Part shown: positions 33,611 to 45,070 of the stretch, in pieces
Position numbering within the stretch: position 1 is the stretch's first letter
How the letters are laid out: every line of letters starts with the position of its first letter
Assembly: GCA_011037195.1 (NCBI GenBank)
Contig: JAAEAF010001116.1
Coordinates: 149,116-213,115 of the forward strand
Length of the DNA stretch: 64,000 bases
Direction of reading: 5' to 3'
Source of the DNA: Triatoma infestans
Lineage: Eukaryota; Arthropoda; Insecta; Hemiptera; Reduviidae
Program-made: the position numbers and the translations under genes
The notes under the pieces: model-generated
Seen by the model: the letters and a program-made list of their open reading frames with translations, nothing else
Databases searched by the model: none
What the model was told of the DNA's origin: nothing

Positions 33611-34498
33611 CAAACAATTATTAAGATGGTGGCTCAAACTTCTATTAATGCCTAGTGATCGGCTACCAAAAATCTGTTACTGCAGGTTGCTAGTACTTTT
33701 TGAAAATAGTAAGATCCCTTTTAACTGGTGTCATATGGTCAGAGCTTACTTGTTAGAAATAGGGGCTGATGACATCTGGAATGCCCAGGATCCTCAGCTA
33801 CTGTATCGTTCTCTTCCAAGTCTATTAGAGTCATTTAAAAATAATTTGATATCTAAAGATGTATCTAGGGTAATCTCATCATCATATAATCGAGTATTTA
33901 GAAATATAAGTACGTTGGGACTCGGAGAACCTTATATTTCACTACAGTGCCATATTAATAAGCTAAGAGTATGTGCCCAATTAAGATTGTTTAGTGACAA
34001 GTTTTGTAGAATTTATCTTAATAATATAACATACAGACTTGATCCTGATCAGTTATGCCCTTTATGTAAATCTGGTAATGACAGCATAAGTCACTTCCTG
34101 TTATTTTGTCCCACGTTAAATCACTTTAGACAGTTATACCTCTCGATTCATATTTCAAACCCATTAAATGATGAATCTCTATCTAACCTACTAGTAATAG
34201 AGTCTCATACTAAAGTCAATAATCTTTTTCATTATGTACAAAAGTCATTAAAGTTAAGGAACTTAATCAAACTTGATTAGTTATTTTCTTTATTTTACAT
34301 TGGATACAATGATCTTATCATAGTTAATAATTTTGGTTCTGTATTTCTTATTGTTATTATTCATAAGAAGAATGTACTTCATTTTGCCTCTTTTGGTACT
34401 GTATTATTTTATAATTTTTATAATTTTTCTTTATATAATATCTTTTTGTAAAAGACTCAACCCTTGCTGTAAGATATTTATCTTAAAAGCAATAAAGA

Positions 34499-34525
<27 letters not shown>
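33611..34525 (+). mobile_element. 5'-truncated CR1-like non-LTR retrotransposon
   Basis: About 915 bases inserted in R2 copy B. It holds the C-terminal coding part (33612-34280), a roughly 215-base 3' UTR with AATAAAG near 34491, and a (TTGA)n tail at about 34499-34525. The tail runs into the right target repeat, which itself begins GATTT. Orientation is plus. The flanking direct repeats (33531-33610, 34526-34604) look like an unusually long target-site duplication. The same site is unoccupied in R2 copy C at about 42090-42150. Confidence 0.85.
33612..34280 (+). pseudogene. Non-LTR polyprotein C-terminus with CCHC knuckle
   Basis: Open for 222 codons from the truncation point to TAG. An in-frame extension to 33513 is only translation of the flanking repeat. 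The sequence contains RTYxLxPDxLCPLCKSGNDSI-type residues: a knuckle C-x2-C-x8-H-x4-C (CPLC at about residues 149-152 of the element part, HFLLFC following). This occurs at the end of many CR1/L2-like and related LINE ORF2 proteins, where it may bind the element RNA. A helix-rich region precedes it (LRVCAQLRLFSDKF, like the LNKLRxxAQLRLxN segments of the group). RT and endonuclease are absent, so it is dead by 5' truncation even though the frame is intact. The clade is my best guess, not certain. Confidence 0.75.

Positions 34526-34529
<4 letters not shown>
34499..34529 (+). repeat. (TTGA)n tail of the LINE
   Basis: Seven to eight TTGA units after AATAAAGAA. It forms the LINE's 3' terminus and overlaps the first bases of the right target repeat. 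Confidence 0.9.
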
Positions 34530-34604
34530 TAATCACCATTTTTTTTTCTTTACTTACTACGTCCGCTTGCTGTTTCCTTTCTGGAAGTGTATAATATATA
34601 TCTT
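34526..34604 (+). repeat. Right copy of the ~80-bp flanking direct repeat
   Basis: GATTTAATCACC ... ATATATCTT, followed by AGGGACGGCATCACAGG, which is the continuation found in the uninterrupted copy C. Confidence 0.9.
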
Positions 34605-35200
34605 AGGGACGGCATCACAGGCAACTTCCATATTATAATTTATAAGTTTTTCTAAGCTTGCCCCGCGTCATTCTGCATCTATTTCACGCTCAGATTTGTC
34701 TGAACCTCTCTAGAGCTTCGCTAAAGTTTATGCACGGTGTACCATGAGAATCTTTTATCTGTAATGCTGATCCAAGCTTCTTAATTATGGCACTTACACT
34801 TAATTTTCTTGGGAAAACATGCCAGTTAAATCCCAGTTAATGGAAAATATTCCAAATATAAGTGGTAGGTCTGTATAAGTACAGTTATCATTTTAAATTT
34901 CTGAGAAAATTTTTGTGTGCATTTCTGAGAAAATTCCGTAAAACTCAGAATATTTTCTTGTCACATGGAACCCAAGTCAGTGTATTTAATGTATTTGAAA
35001 ATAAAGATTGTTCTAGAGTGTGTCATTAAACAGGAAATGCTCTTAAAGTTGTAGCTCTTTCAGAACGGTACAAAAACGATTTTTTTCTTATGTGTAAAGT
35101 TAGTATACGATGTTTAAAGAAAATTAATGGCGCATTGTTCGAGAAATTTGCTACCTACTTGATGTAACTCTTGATGGGTACCTTGACGTAATATATTTGA

Positions 35201-35675
35201 AATAAAAGTGAGTGAATGTTCATATGTCTATGGCTGTTCGAAATTTAATGAAAATCGTTAATGCCACTTTCGAAAAAATTCCAAACAACTCAGACAATTA
35301 TTCTATAAAATCGCACCCCTTAAATATGAAATTTGCAAAACCTTTTTGGATTTGTACCTTAATATATTATAGAATCATACAATATAGTGAATGAATCTTT
35401 TGAAAAGAAAACTTAAGTTTTCAGCTCCTCTAAAACCTTAACAAATAGTCAGTTTAAAGAAAATTATTGAAACCGTTTTCGAGAAAATTGCGGAAAAAAA
35501 AATAAAAACAAACTTAGTAAAATCGCAGATTCCAGTTGATGGATATTATCGAATCTTTATTATTTGTATTAGATGCGATGGTTGCTAACTAAAACAATAC
35601 CAAGTTGGAGATTCCTCAGATTTTATTTAGTTTTTGAATATTTGGAAATCTCTCTCACTTACTCATTCACAAACA

Positions 35676-35731
<56 letters not shown>

Positions 35732-35842
35732 CTTTTCGCTAAAAAACATTTTTTCTTACTCAAGGCACCTCAAATCATATATTTCCGGTTAGAATCCAAA
35801 TTTTGAAAATTTGATACGATTGCAATACTTCCTCTTAATGAG
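35201..35842 (-). repeat. R1 minus copy with AC/AT microsatellite
   Basis: TTTCGAAAAAATTCC, TTTAAAGAAAATTATTGAAACCG, CAGATTCCAGTTGATGG, then an AC run followed by AT at about 35675-35732, and TATTTCCGGTTAGAATCC...ATACTTCCTCTTAATGAGG at the cap. The AC run is the complement of the TG run of plus copies. The cap is interrupted by the SINE that follows and resumes at 36040. Confidence 0.8.
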
Positions 35843-35850
35843 GAGTAAAA

Positions 35851-36039
35851 ATGGAAGGGATTATTAGCTCAGTGGCTAGCGCACTGGTCGCCCTCGCGGA
35901 GGTTCCTTGTTCGAGTCCAGCTGTGCTTCCTAGGAGCCTTCCTAGTCCGGGATATACACTAACGCAGCAGTACACTGAGGAAGCTCCGGGAGCCAATGAT
36001 CTTAGATGTTGTCAAGTCTTAAATTTGAACAAAAAAAAA
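35851..36039 (+). mobile_element. tRNA-derived SINE, family B, copy 1, with 8-bp TSD
   Basis: A box TAGCTCAGTGG at 35865-35875, B box TGTTCGAGTCC at about 35908-35918, body with GAGCCTTCCTAG and CAGTACACTGAGGAAGCTCC, ending in an A-run. GAGTAAAA flanks it at 35843-35850 and 36040-36047. It entered the terminal cap of an R1 minus copy. Confidence 0.9.
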
Positions 36040-36047
36040 GAGTAAAA

Positions 36048-36201
36048 GAAAGTAATCCAATAAGATGTTTTGATTGGAATAGCAATAACTAATATAAATA
36101 AAGGCTATTTGCGGCGGCAGCATTAAATTATGCATTGCTAAAGTTTTAGAAAATCAAAAATATTTAAAATGGTATTCAAATCGTCAGGCCTTAAAGTTAC
36201 A
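36048..36201. other. R1 cap remainder and unassigned sequence
   Basis: GAAAGTA at 36048-36054 finishes the R1 cap. The rest is unassigned. Confidence 0.5.
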
Positions 36202-36441
36202 ATGAAATGTTTGTACCGCAATGGCTAGAGAAGTTTTTTAAGAAAAAGAATTCTTTGTTGCTCTACCTTGCGGGTATCATTGGTGCCCTTCTTCAGGAGC
36301 TCTTTAGAGTAGGAGAGGAGTGAACGTTTCCTACTTTAAAGAGTTCCTGAAGAAGAGCACCAATGGTTCCCGAAAGATAGAGGAACAAAGAATTCTTTTT
36401 CTTAAAAAACTCCTCTGGCCATTGCCGTACAAACATCTCAT
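36202..36441. mobile_element. Foldback element, arms about 112 bases
   Basis: Left arm ATGAAATGTTTGTACCGCAATGG... (36202-36316) and right arm ...CCATTGCCGTACAAACATCTCAT (36331-36441) are nearly perfect reverse complements around a ~14-base loop. Each arm has CTGAAGAAG...CCC and GAAAG or GCAAG (left arm on the minus strand). No coding capacity. Confidence 0.9.
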
Positions 36442-36520
36442 CAAAAAGATTTAATTTTCTTTACTAGTTGCTTTTTTATTATAAGGGGGGCGGGATTATT
36501 CAATTTTGGGTAATTTAAAA

Positions 36521-36580
36521 GTCAAAGAGTATTTTAAGCAATCAAAGAGCATTTTAAGCAGTCAAAGAGCAATTTAAAAA
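36521..36580. repeat. 20-bp tandem repeat, three units
   Basis: GTCAAAGAGTATTTTAAGCA and two further units at 36541 and 36561, about 85% alike. Confidence 0.9.
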
Positions 36581-37084
36581 GAAAAGCAGGACATCCAGAA
36601 TAATGCTTAAGCGATAGTCAAAATCAATTTAGCAAAAATATTTCGCATCAAGGATTACAGATTAAACTTGAACAGATAATGTCCACCGTCAAAAATATTG
36701 TTCATAAACAGCAGCACATCGAAGAACATCGCCCTGTCTCTCTAATTTATTATCGTAGTATTTCTATGGTCTAGTAGCTTTAAAATTGACTCTAAAATCC
36801 ATAGATTAATGTTTTGGTTGCAGACTATATGCCAAGTGAGTGTTCTATTTATATGATTTATTAGCTCTTGCATGTTTGCAGCTATGGACAAACATTGATA
36901 GCCGCGAATAATGGTGTGCATGTTGTTGGGTTGGTGTTTCTACGATTTATTATGCATAAATCTATAGTACTAAATTTTGAAAGAAATGTATATGCATAGA
37001 TTTATCAATTCAAATTACTATTATAATACAATACAATAAAGAGAAATGAAAATAATTTTGTAGTAAGAGGATGTATTATCAGAC
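36581..37084. other. Unassigned AT-rich tract
   Basis: No ORF, RNA or repeat recognised. Confidence 0.4.
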
Positions 37085-37725
37085 TTTTCCAAAAATCGAT
37101 CAGCTGGGAATAACACTTTACTTAATGGTTTTTTTCATTTTTTTTCTTAATGATTTCCTCCACAAAAACACTAACGAGTTTTATTAATTCGGGGATACTA
37201 ACTATACAGAAATCAGAACAAAATCACAGAAATCTAGAGAAATCTATCCCTTTTGTATGAAAATTTTTCCAAGCCAATTCATTTGATGAGGGTTTGGGAA
37301 AGGTGTAAGGCTTTCCACAAAAAAGTCGTTATAAATTGTAGATTTTCTCATTCATGTATCTTGAAGACAAAACTAAACATCTTAAGAATTATATGTTAGA
37401 ACATATTTAGTCAAGGGAAGGGAATAGCTAAGTGGTTAGTGTACTGGACTCCCACCGGAGGACTCGGGTTCGAGTCCAGCTGTGCTGCCCTTAGATTTTT
37501 CCTTCCTGGGAGCCTCTACAGCTTACTGTCCGGTGATGGACAGTGTTGTCTGTTACGAGAGAACACTGTCCGGAGGCCGGCAGTGCAGTGAGAAGGCTCC
37601 GGGCGCCAATGACGCGCCTTAAATTTAAATTAAAAAAAAGAAAAAATTTAGTCAGTTATAAGTATGGAAATCGCGTTATTCATCAAATGAAATATTCATC
37701 TAAGTATTTCACACCAGAATTTTTA
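37085..37725 (+). repeat. R1 plus copy, 3' part, split by a SINE
   Basis: AAATCGATCAGCTGGGAATAACACTTTACTTAATGG, TTCATTTGATGAGGGTTTGGG, then ATTTAGTCA (37405-37413). After the SINE it resumes ATTTAGTCAGTTATAAGTATGG and ends CATCTAAGTATTTCACACCAGAATTTTT near 37722. Confidence 0.8.
37414..37645 (+). mobile_element. tRNA-derived SINE, family B, copy 2, with 9-bp TSD
   Basis: 232 bases flanked by ATTTAGTCA at 37405-37413 and 37646-37654. Head AATAGCTAAGTGGTTAG (A box), GGGTTCGAGTCCAGC (B box), body AGCCTCTACAGCTTACTGTC and GGCAGTGCAGTGAGAAGGC, and an A-rich end. The most complete family B copy. Confidence 0.92.
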
Positions 37726-39059
37726 AAATGTTTATATGCATTTGTATGATTTGGACGCATTTTGAAAATTGTAAGTAAAGTCTTGTCAATTCAAAGAAAC
37801 ATATTTTTTTATCTACTTCTATTCTGATAACAGTAGTATGTCTCCCGAGCAGGCGGCCTGGCGGGGAACTAACTCCTGGAGCGTTCGCATGGACGGTTCT
37901 GATGTAAGACAAGGGAGCCAAAACAAGGTCAAAAAGGTGGCTAATGTTGGGAAAAAAGTTGAGAAACCCTGGGCTAGAAGACAGTGAGGATAGGACGCAC
38001 TGAAGATGTTCATTGAGACGTACATCGTGAGCGATCGAGTGGCGTGAGTCAGCAATATAAAATTGCCACCAGCGCTGTTAGTATAGGAATGTTTATTTAT
38101 TCCTTCACAGCGGCACTACTGTTTGCTATTCCAGTGTCTCTAAATAGATTCTCAAAAGGAATATCAATGCTAGCTTTCGTATTTTTGTTTTATTCTGTTC
38201 ACTCATTCACATAAACGCACACCCACATAAAAATTGGAACCATTTTTTTTTCCATGTCAAAACATGTTTTTCTGATGAAAAGTCAATTATAAAAAAAAAT
38301 TGATAAGAACGCAGTGCTAACTCTTATAGAAAGTGCCTCAACCCACATGATCATTGGATATTAGTTTGTTTATCCAGAGTTCTATTAAAAGTAAACAAAA
38401 AAATTTCAGTTTTCCCAGAAAACTCCATTTAAATAAAATAATTTATCCAATTAACAAAGAAGTCGTCTCTTTTGCAATAAATGGGATTATAATTAAGAAA
38501 ATTCTTAAAACTATTTACGAATAAAATTAATTGTCTCATCTGGTGAATCATTCCATTTTAACTTCTAGGTTCAACAAACGCTTACAAAATTTTATTGGTT
38601 AATTAAGTTGTTCAAACATTGATTAGCCATCAATTTGTACGGCTTTCCAGCAAGCAATTGGCTACTATAATTTTGGTACATTGCTACAATTAGGTTCCTT
38701 ATACTGGGTTAATTTTATTGAAGATTAATTGTTATATCACTTGTTAATGGCTGGGTAATTTAGTGAAATATGTAGTTATTAAATGACCCAGAGAAATGTA
38801 AATATAGTGCGCAAAATTCCTCAGGGCCTTTTTGTTAATCTGCTTCCTCGGAGTCGTAAGATTTTTTTTTAAGATTATGGTTTTTATTTACATTAGGACA
38901 AGAGATGTAAACTAGAATACCAGTAGTCACTATATGGAAGTTTCAAAAAAGCTGATTGAATTCGCCTGGCATTGGGACTATTCTAAGAGAAATAATTTAC
39001 AGGCCCCACTGATGGGAAAAATTATTTAAAGAACTTTCTGGTTAGAATTGTTTGAACAT
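37726..39059. other. Unassigned tract
   Basis: 37830-38060 is less AT-rich and contains GTTGAGAAACCCTGGGCTAG, a phrase reminiscent of hAT-type MITE ends, but I see no matching terminal repeat. The rest is AT-rich with no gene. Confidence 0.4.
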
Positions 39060-39545
39060 TGGACGACTTCCTTAATATTGGCCAAAATCATTTTTGGCTA
39101 GGTGGGGAGTATATGTTTCAAATAAAAGTATTATTATATTTTAGAACCGTGTAGTTAACATTCCATGTTTAAACAAAATTTCGATAAAAGATCTGTTTCG
39201 ATACAAAAATTCAGTCCCCCAAAAAACTCAGAAACCTATCTTATAAAGCCGCAACTGGCTGTTCAAAGCCACATTTTCTTTAAACAATACATTTTGCAGT
39301 CGGTTTTAAGACTAAAAAGGTACTTTAGAGAAATATGTTGCACTTTTTCCAAAAAAAAAAGGTTTCAAAATAAAAATTTAAGAACTTTGTCGAAATTCTC
39401 AAAGCCGTTTTCACGAAAAACTAAATAAACATAAAAAAATCATAAAAAACTTAGAAACTTTTCTGTTTGATAGATTCTAACCGAAAAAGTTTGTGCCTGA
39501 ATCCTTATGGGCGGTTACTAAGTAACTAACACTGCGATGTTTGTG
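39060..39545 (-). repeat. R1 minus copy, decayed
   Basis: TTTCAAATAAAAGTATTATTATAT, then ACATTCCATGTTTAAACAAAATTTCG, a second monomer near 39295-39430, and GAAACTTTTCTGTTTGATAG. No caps. Confidence 0.6.
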
Positions 39546-41460
39546 ATACTTTATTTAAAAAAAAAAAAACATACATTATACCATAATTACGGATTATAAC
39601 ATCTAATTATTACCTCTAAACATTAATAATACCTGATAATTAAGCTTTGAGATAAACAAGACAATAACTTCATTCACGCATAATTTAACATTATCAAAAG
39701 TTATGTCCCTATTTAATTATTCCATATTACCATTCAACAACTACTTGAAAGATTTATGGAATGAATCCAATTTTCATATTTGGAATTTCTCATGATATAT
39801 CCTAGTTCATTATTCCCAGTTAAATTATCACACACTGTTTTTCTCTGTGATTGTGTGGGTCAACAGGTCAACAAAACAAAAAATATTTAAAAAAAAATGT
39901 ACGATATAATTCATAAAATTTTTTGACTTTATTTAGCTAAGAATTTTGTGTTAAAGCTGGTATAGAAATATTTTTTTGTTAAAGAAGAGAAATTATAATT
40001 ATATATAAGACCGTTATATTATCAGCGTTGTATAAGGGACATAATATTCAATGTCACCCTTCAAGGATAATGAATGGCCTTCATCATGGGCCTAGAACAT
40101 GGTCGTTTCTAATATTGATCCAGCAATTTTCTCACTGTAGTAAAAAGAACAAAACAAAAGAACAAAAAAGATTTGTTATTATTTAAATTATAAAAGCAAT
40201 CTTAGATATAACTTATGGGCAGTTATGGGAAGTATACAACATAATAAAGAGATAGAATATTTCGAAAACTCATAACTAAATTGAGTTACAATGACTATTT
40301 TGCCAGTCGAGATTAAGAAAAGATCTCATTGGCTTTCTTTTTGTGGAAGAATCCTGATTTCTAGCATTGTCTTAGAGATAAGGAGATCCTGATATTGGAT
40401 TTGTGACATAATATTGATAAGCTCTACAGTTCGATTCCTGTTTCGAAAATGGTTTTTATTTTGTTTGCTTTCTCTCTACTTTTGGTTGAGATCTATTATC
40501 CTAGAAAATTTTTTGTGCAATCTATGTTCATATCTTGTTTTTTCCACTTAGTTATTTTTTTTACTTTCTCTTACTTGCAGCAAAAGAAAATACTGTAATA
40601 TGAAATTTAAAGGAATCGGTTAACTGGAAGTGCAGAGTAGGTAAATTATAGATTTTGTTTAATTTTATGGAAATTTTCTCGAGGACGGCTTTAACGATTT
40701 TCTTTAAACTTGAGATGCTAACTGCATAGTTATAGACTTTTCACATATATGTATAAAAAATTATTTTAGTTAGTAAGGCGGAATTTGTGGTTTGTTGGGA
40801 TTTTTAATGAAGCGTCTAAGCCAGTGTATACTCCAATCATGTACATATATCAACATCAGACCTCAACAAATAAACTGTTTTAATACAACAACGAGATCGC
40901 AAACTCTACCATGCGTATTGAACACTTCGAGAAAAAAAATTACACTGTTATCATTGTGGTAAATCTTATCATAACCTATGGATCAACATAACACTAACGT
41001 ACTGAAATTAACAGATAGATTTGTTAAAACAAATTCCATAGTTATCGCCTGCAAAAATAAATAACAGTTAATAATAATTAAAACTCCCTAAATTGTTAAA
41101 CTAATAAAATAATTGTAAATATCTCCAATGGGTTTATTCTTGTTTAGCCACTTCTTCAGGAACGCCAACATGAATTATAGTAGAGCTAGTTGATGGATGT
41201 AAGTAATTGGGTTTAGCAAATTCATAGACAAATCCTAGTTCATCGTAACACCCATTCACCAACAGTACACATTTGTACACTTTACAACTAACTATATTCT
41301 ATGTGGCACTAATACTAGTAATATTTATGGGCACCACAGTAGGATCTTCCAAGTCTATGCAATGTGATGTGTTATAGCCACCCTCCAATACGAGGAACAA
41401 CAGGAACTTCTCGTCCAATTTTGGATATGAACAAAGTAACTCAAAAACCAAAGTAATAAT
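39546..41460. other. AT-rich tract with one short R1 remnant
   Basis: R1 plus fragment at about 40557-40745 (TTTACTTTCTCTTACTTGCAGC cap and one monomer). No gene supported elsewhere. Confidence 0.45.
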
Positions 41461-42365
41461 CTTAGCAATTGGACATTACATCAAGGTACCCATCAAGAGT
41501 TACATCAAGAAGGTAGCAAATTTCTGGAATAATGCGCCATTAATTTTCTTTAAACATCGTATATTAACTTTACCATAAGAAAGAAATCGTTTTTGTACCG
41601 TTCTGAAAGAGCTACAACTTTAAGCATTTCCTGTTTAATGACACTCTAGAACAATGCTCATTTCCAAATACATTAAATACACTGACTTGGGTTCCATGTG
41701 AGAAGAAAATATTCTGAGTTTTACGGAATTTTCTCAGAAATGCACAAAAAAATTTTGTCAGAAACATAAAATGATAATTGTACTTATACAAACCTACCAC
41801 TTATATTTGGAACATTTTCCATTAACTGGGATTTAACTGGGACTGGCAAGGTTTTCCAAGAAAATTAAGTGTAAGTGCCATAATTAAGAAGCTTGGATCA
41901 GCATTACAGATAAAAGATTCTCATGGTACACCGTGCATAGACTTTAGCGAAGCTCTAGAGGAGGTTCACACAAATCTGAGCATGAAATGGATGCAGAATG
42001 ACGCGGGGCAAGCTTAGAAAGACTTATAAATTATAATATGGAAGTTACCCTGTGATGCCGTCCCTGAGATATATATTATACCCTTCCAGGAAGGAAACAG
42101 GAAGAGGACGTAGTAAGTAAAGAAAAAAAAATGGTGATTAAATCGTGTAAGATCAATGTCACAGAAATTTAAAAAAGAAGTAAAATTTGCAAAGTGAAAT
42201 TCTCATTTTCAATTAAGTAAATATTAATTAATGTCACAGAATTATTTCAACAAAATTTAAATTTATGTACATAAAATTAAATTAATAAACATCAAACATA
42301 GAATACTGAAGCATCCCTAGGTTGGCAGCACTAAGATAATCACTCATGGATGGGATTAAACAAGT
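41461..42365 (-). repeat. R2 repeat, copy C, uninterrupted
   Basis: Reverse complement of copy B with the LINE removed. On the minus strand GATTTAATCACC, a T-run and CTTTACTTACTACGTCCTC continue directly to GGGACGGCATCACAGGG with only one target sequence. With the plus-strand copies 6-8 kb away it forms a long inverted repeat. Confidence 0.88.
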
Positions 42366-45061
42366 TATCTTTTGTAGGTCGGGTTGCTTGCTAGTGTGGA
42401 GCTGTTGGATAATGGAGAGATAGATAAGATGGAATGAGAGGGCAAGTAAGGGAGAATCCCTGAAATGTTTACTGAATGGATTTAAACATTCCCTGAAACA
42501 ATAAGGGACGTAAATAGATAGCGAAGGGTGCTTGGAAGGAGGCATTCATACAATATTAATAAACTACTAGGTTACAATTCAACAGTAACCACTTCCCTAG
42601 CCATATATATATATATTAATAAATACAATAACTCTAGCCCCCAACATCGTCAATATGGCCAGCAACATGCCGCTATAACAACTTACTGTATTTATCTATG
42701 TATAGACAACGTTCGAGAGAACATTGTTACAGAATACCCACTTGATAGGAACCCTTTCTAGAGCGTTCCGCCCAGTATCTACATCAACTTTTACAACACA
42801 GTAAGAAGAACTATTACGATCGTTCAAACTTTCGAAGTTGAATGTTCAACAGAAATTCTCCTAATTATTAAAAGTTGAGTTTTCTATTTTTTATTAAAAA
42901 TCAAAATGTTTTTTGGTAAATGGTCTGTATTGGTGTGTGTTCGGTTTTTGTTTGTGAGGGAAAAAGAGCGTTGAAAAAAATGAAAAATCTGAACCTTGAT
43001 ATTCTGAGAAATTTAAGAGATGCTAGAAGAGGACTAATTTGAAGGTCTCTGAGACAATGTAGTTTTAAAGTATTCTAGAAGAGCTGTGATGTTAGGGCTT
43101 TCTTAATTACCACCGCTTCAGTGTTACCTTTATTGCAATAGACTTCTATTGCCTATATAGTAAGAAGGCGCACTGGGTGCCTACTTCTTCCGCCGTCTTA
43201 TACATAAATGGCTGTAGATAATGGGCGGGACTTAATTTTCCCTTTAATGCATTTGCTTGGCTGGCGGGTGACGAGGTTTAAGCCTCCTTTCCCACTGACC
43301 TACCAGCCATAGTTCTAGCCTTGCTTTACTCCGGAAAACATATAATCATTTTTTCCATTTTCTTTTTCTCTCGTTTTTCTAAAAAGCAGCCACGCCAAGT
43401 TTCCAAATCTCAATTTTTGCTCCTTCTCAATTTCTGCTGTCTCCCCCATTTTTATGTTCATAATAATTATTTCGTTAAGGATTTTAATGTCCTCAAAATT
43501 TAATGCAAAGGACCTGCAAATGCAGGCTTTTTCGTTTTTTGTTGTTTTTGTTTTAGTCCGATCTTTCTAATACAGGTCATTACGGTTTTGTACATTTCCT
43601 CGAACATTAGAAATAATTGAAGAATGTAAAAAAAAAAATTATGTTACAAATTTGTGGTTTGAAGAAAATTGGTGAATTTGAAAGTGAGAGTAATGGAGAT
43701 TGTTACATACGAGATCATATTTTTTTGTAAGCATTCAATTAATTTTTATTACAGGCTTGTTTAATTTGAGCTTATTACAATAACTAGGTCAGTAAACGGA
43801 ATTATTAACTATAATTTTAATTAAAATCATTTTAGTAAATTTGAAAAACAAACAATATTTACCTTAATTAAATTAAATGAAGTAAATATTTTGTTCAAAG
43901 GTAGTAATTTGTAGAGAGTATCAAATATGAGCAAAATTCATCTGGGATTTCGTACTTATAATTTGGTTGAGCAAAATTATTATGATGCTCAACAGTTCGC
44001 ATGGAAAATGTGAGTTACTTATTCAAATTTCCGCTAAAAGTTTTACTAGAAATTTGATGCAATATTATATTCTGGAAGAAGAAGACGTCCCGGGTACCAC
44101 AGAGAAGAAAGTGGATTTGGACACTCAGAGGAACAATAAAAAGAAATAAAAACCAATCTGGTCACAGCAAGTATTCCTATAAAATCTATATTTAATTAGC
44201 CATATACGAACAATAGTTGAAATAAGCCGGCGGCTACCTAAATGTGGAAAGAAATAGAAAAGTTATTTTCCACAATACATACTGAATAGTTTCGTTCTTT
44301 CATTTTTTATAAAAGAGACTGGAAGACTTTATTTTATTTTAAGGATAGTTTTTAGTTTATTTCGTTTAATTTCAGGAATAACTAAGCATACCTGTTTTGT
44401 ACTTGGTTTTAATTCATTTTTTTTGTAATTATTTTCTAATTAATAGAATTATTTTCTCTGTATTATCACTATATATTTTCCAGGGCCTGGAATAAGGATT
44501 TATATTATTTTTGTAAAATTTTAGACTGGAGTTTTCTTTGATGTATGAAATGTTCTTTTAAATAAATCATTATATATATATGTATCTAAATTTAGTGTAA
44601 CATACTTTTCGTAATAGAAAATAAAGAAAGTTATTAGTATTTTTTTATTATTAACGCTTTGCATTGTCTTGAAAACGAATGCCCAGTTTCCAAAATGACA
44701 AACATCAAACATAGGAATATTTTCTAAATATCGGTTTTCTGGGTGCAACATTCAAGGACTCTCAATGTGAAAGATATTCTCTCTCTCTCTCTGCTAGGAG
44801 GAGCTTTTAATCTTTTCCGTCGTAAGAGAATATAGAGCAAGGAATGCTGATACCGCTGACGTCCTACCGTCGTATTAATTTTACTGATTTTGACGACTTT
44901 TTTTAGAAGCTAAACAGTGGAAACCAAAAATATATTTTTTGTAACTTCAGTGAGTCTAAGCCAAGAAAATATAATAACGGACACTCATATCTTGGACTTC
45001 CCTGTTCATACCTTGGGCCAGTTAGACCAATCTGACATCATGAAGATATGAGTAAAAGGGT
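42366..45061. other. Unassigned tract
   Basis: An R1-like 5' remnant near 42795-42960. 43090-43320 is less AT-rich but unidentified. No supported gene. The short open frame at 43967-44149 ends in an acidic/basic stretch and matches nothing I know. Confidence 0.4.
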
Positions 45062-45070
45062 TGCGATAGT

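Larger units (their letters stand above)
33309..35200 (+). repeat. R2 repeat, copy B, split by a LINE tail
   Basis: Left part 33309-33610 (ACTTGTTTAATCCCATCCATG ...) and right part 34526-35200 are contiguous in the reverse-complement copy C. The LINE at 33611-34525 lies between direct repeats of about 80 bases. The right end grades into R1-like sequence (GTTTAAAGAAAATTAATGGCGC). Confidence 0.85.

Noticed and set aside
33513..33611. N-terminal 33 residues of the 255-codon frame
   Set aside because: They are translation of the R2 flank and target repeat, not part of the LINE protein.
36202..36441. Well-formed hammerhead in this foldback
   Set aside because: CTGAAGA and GAAA are present, but I see no cleavage dinucleotide next to a stem I; only the general core similarity is reported.
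43967..44149. Possible short exon (acidic then Lys-rich peptide)
   Set aside because: 60 codons, no recognisable motif, no clear splice or expression evidence.
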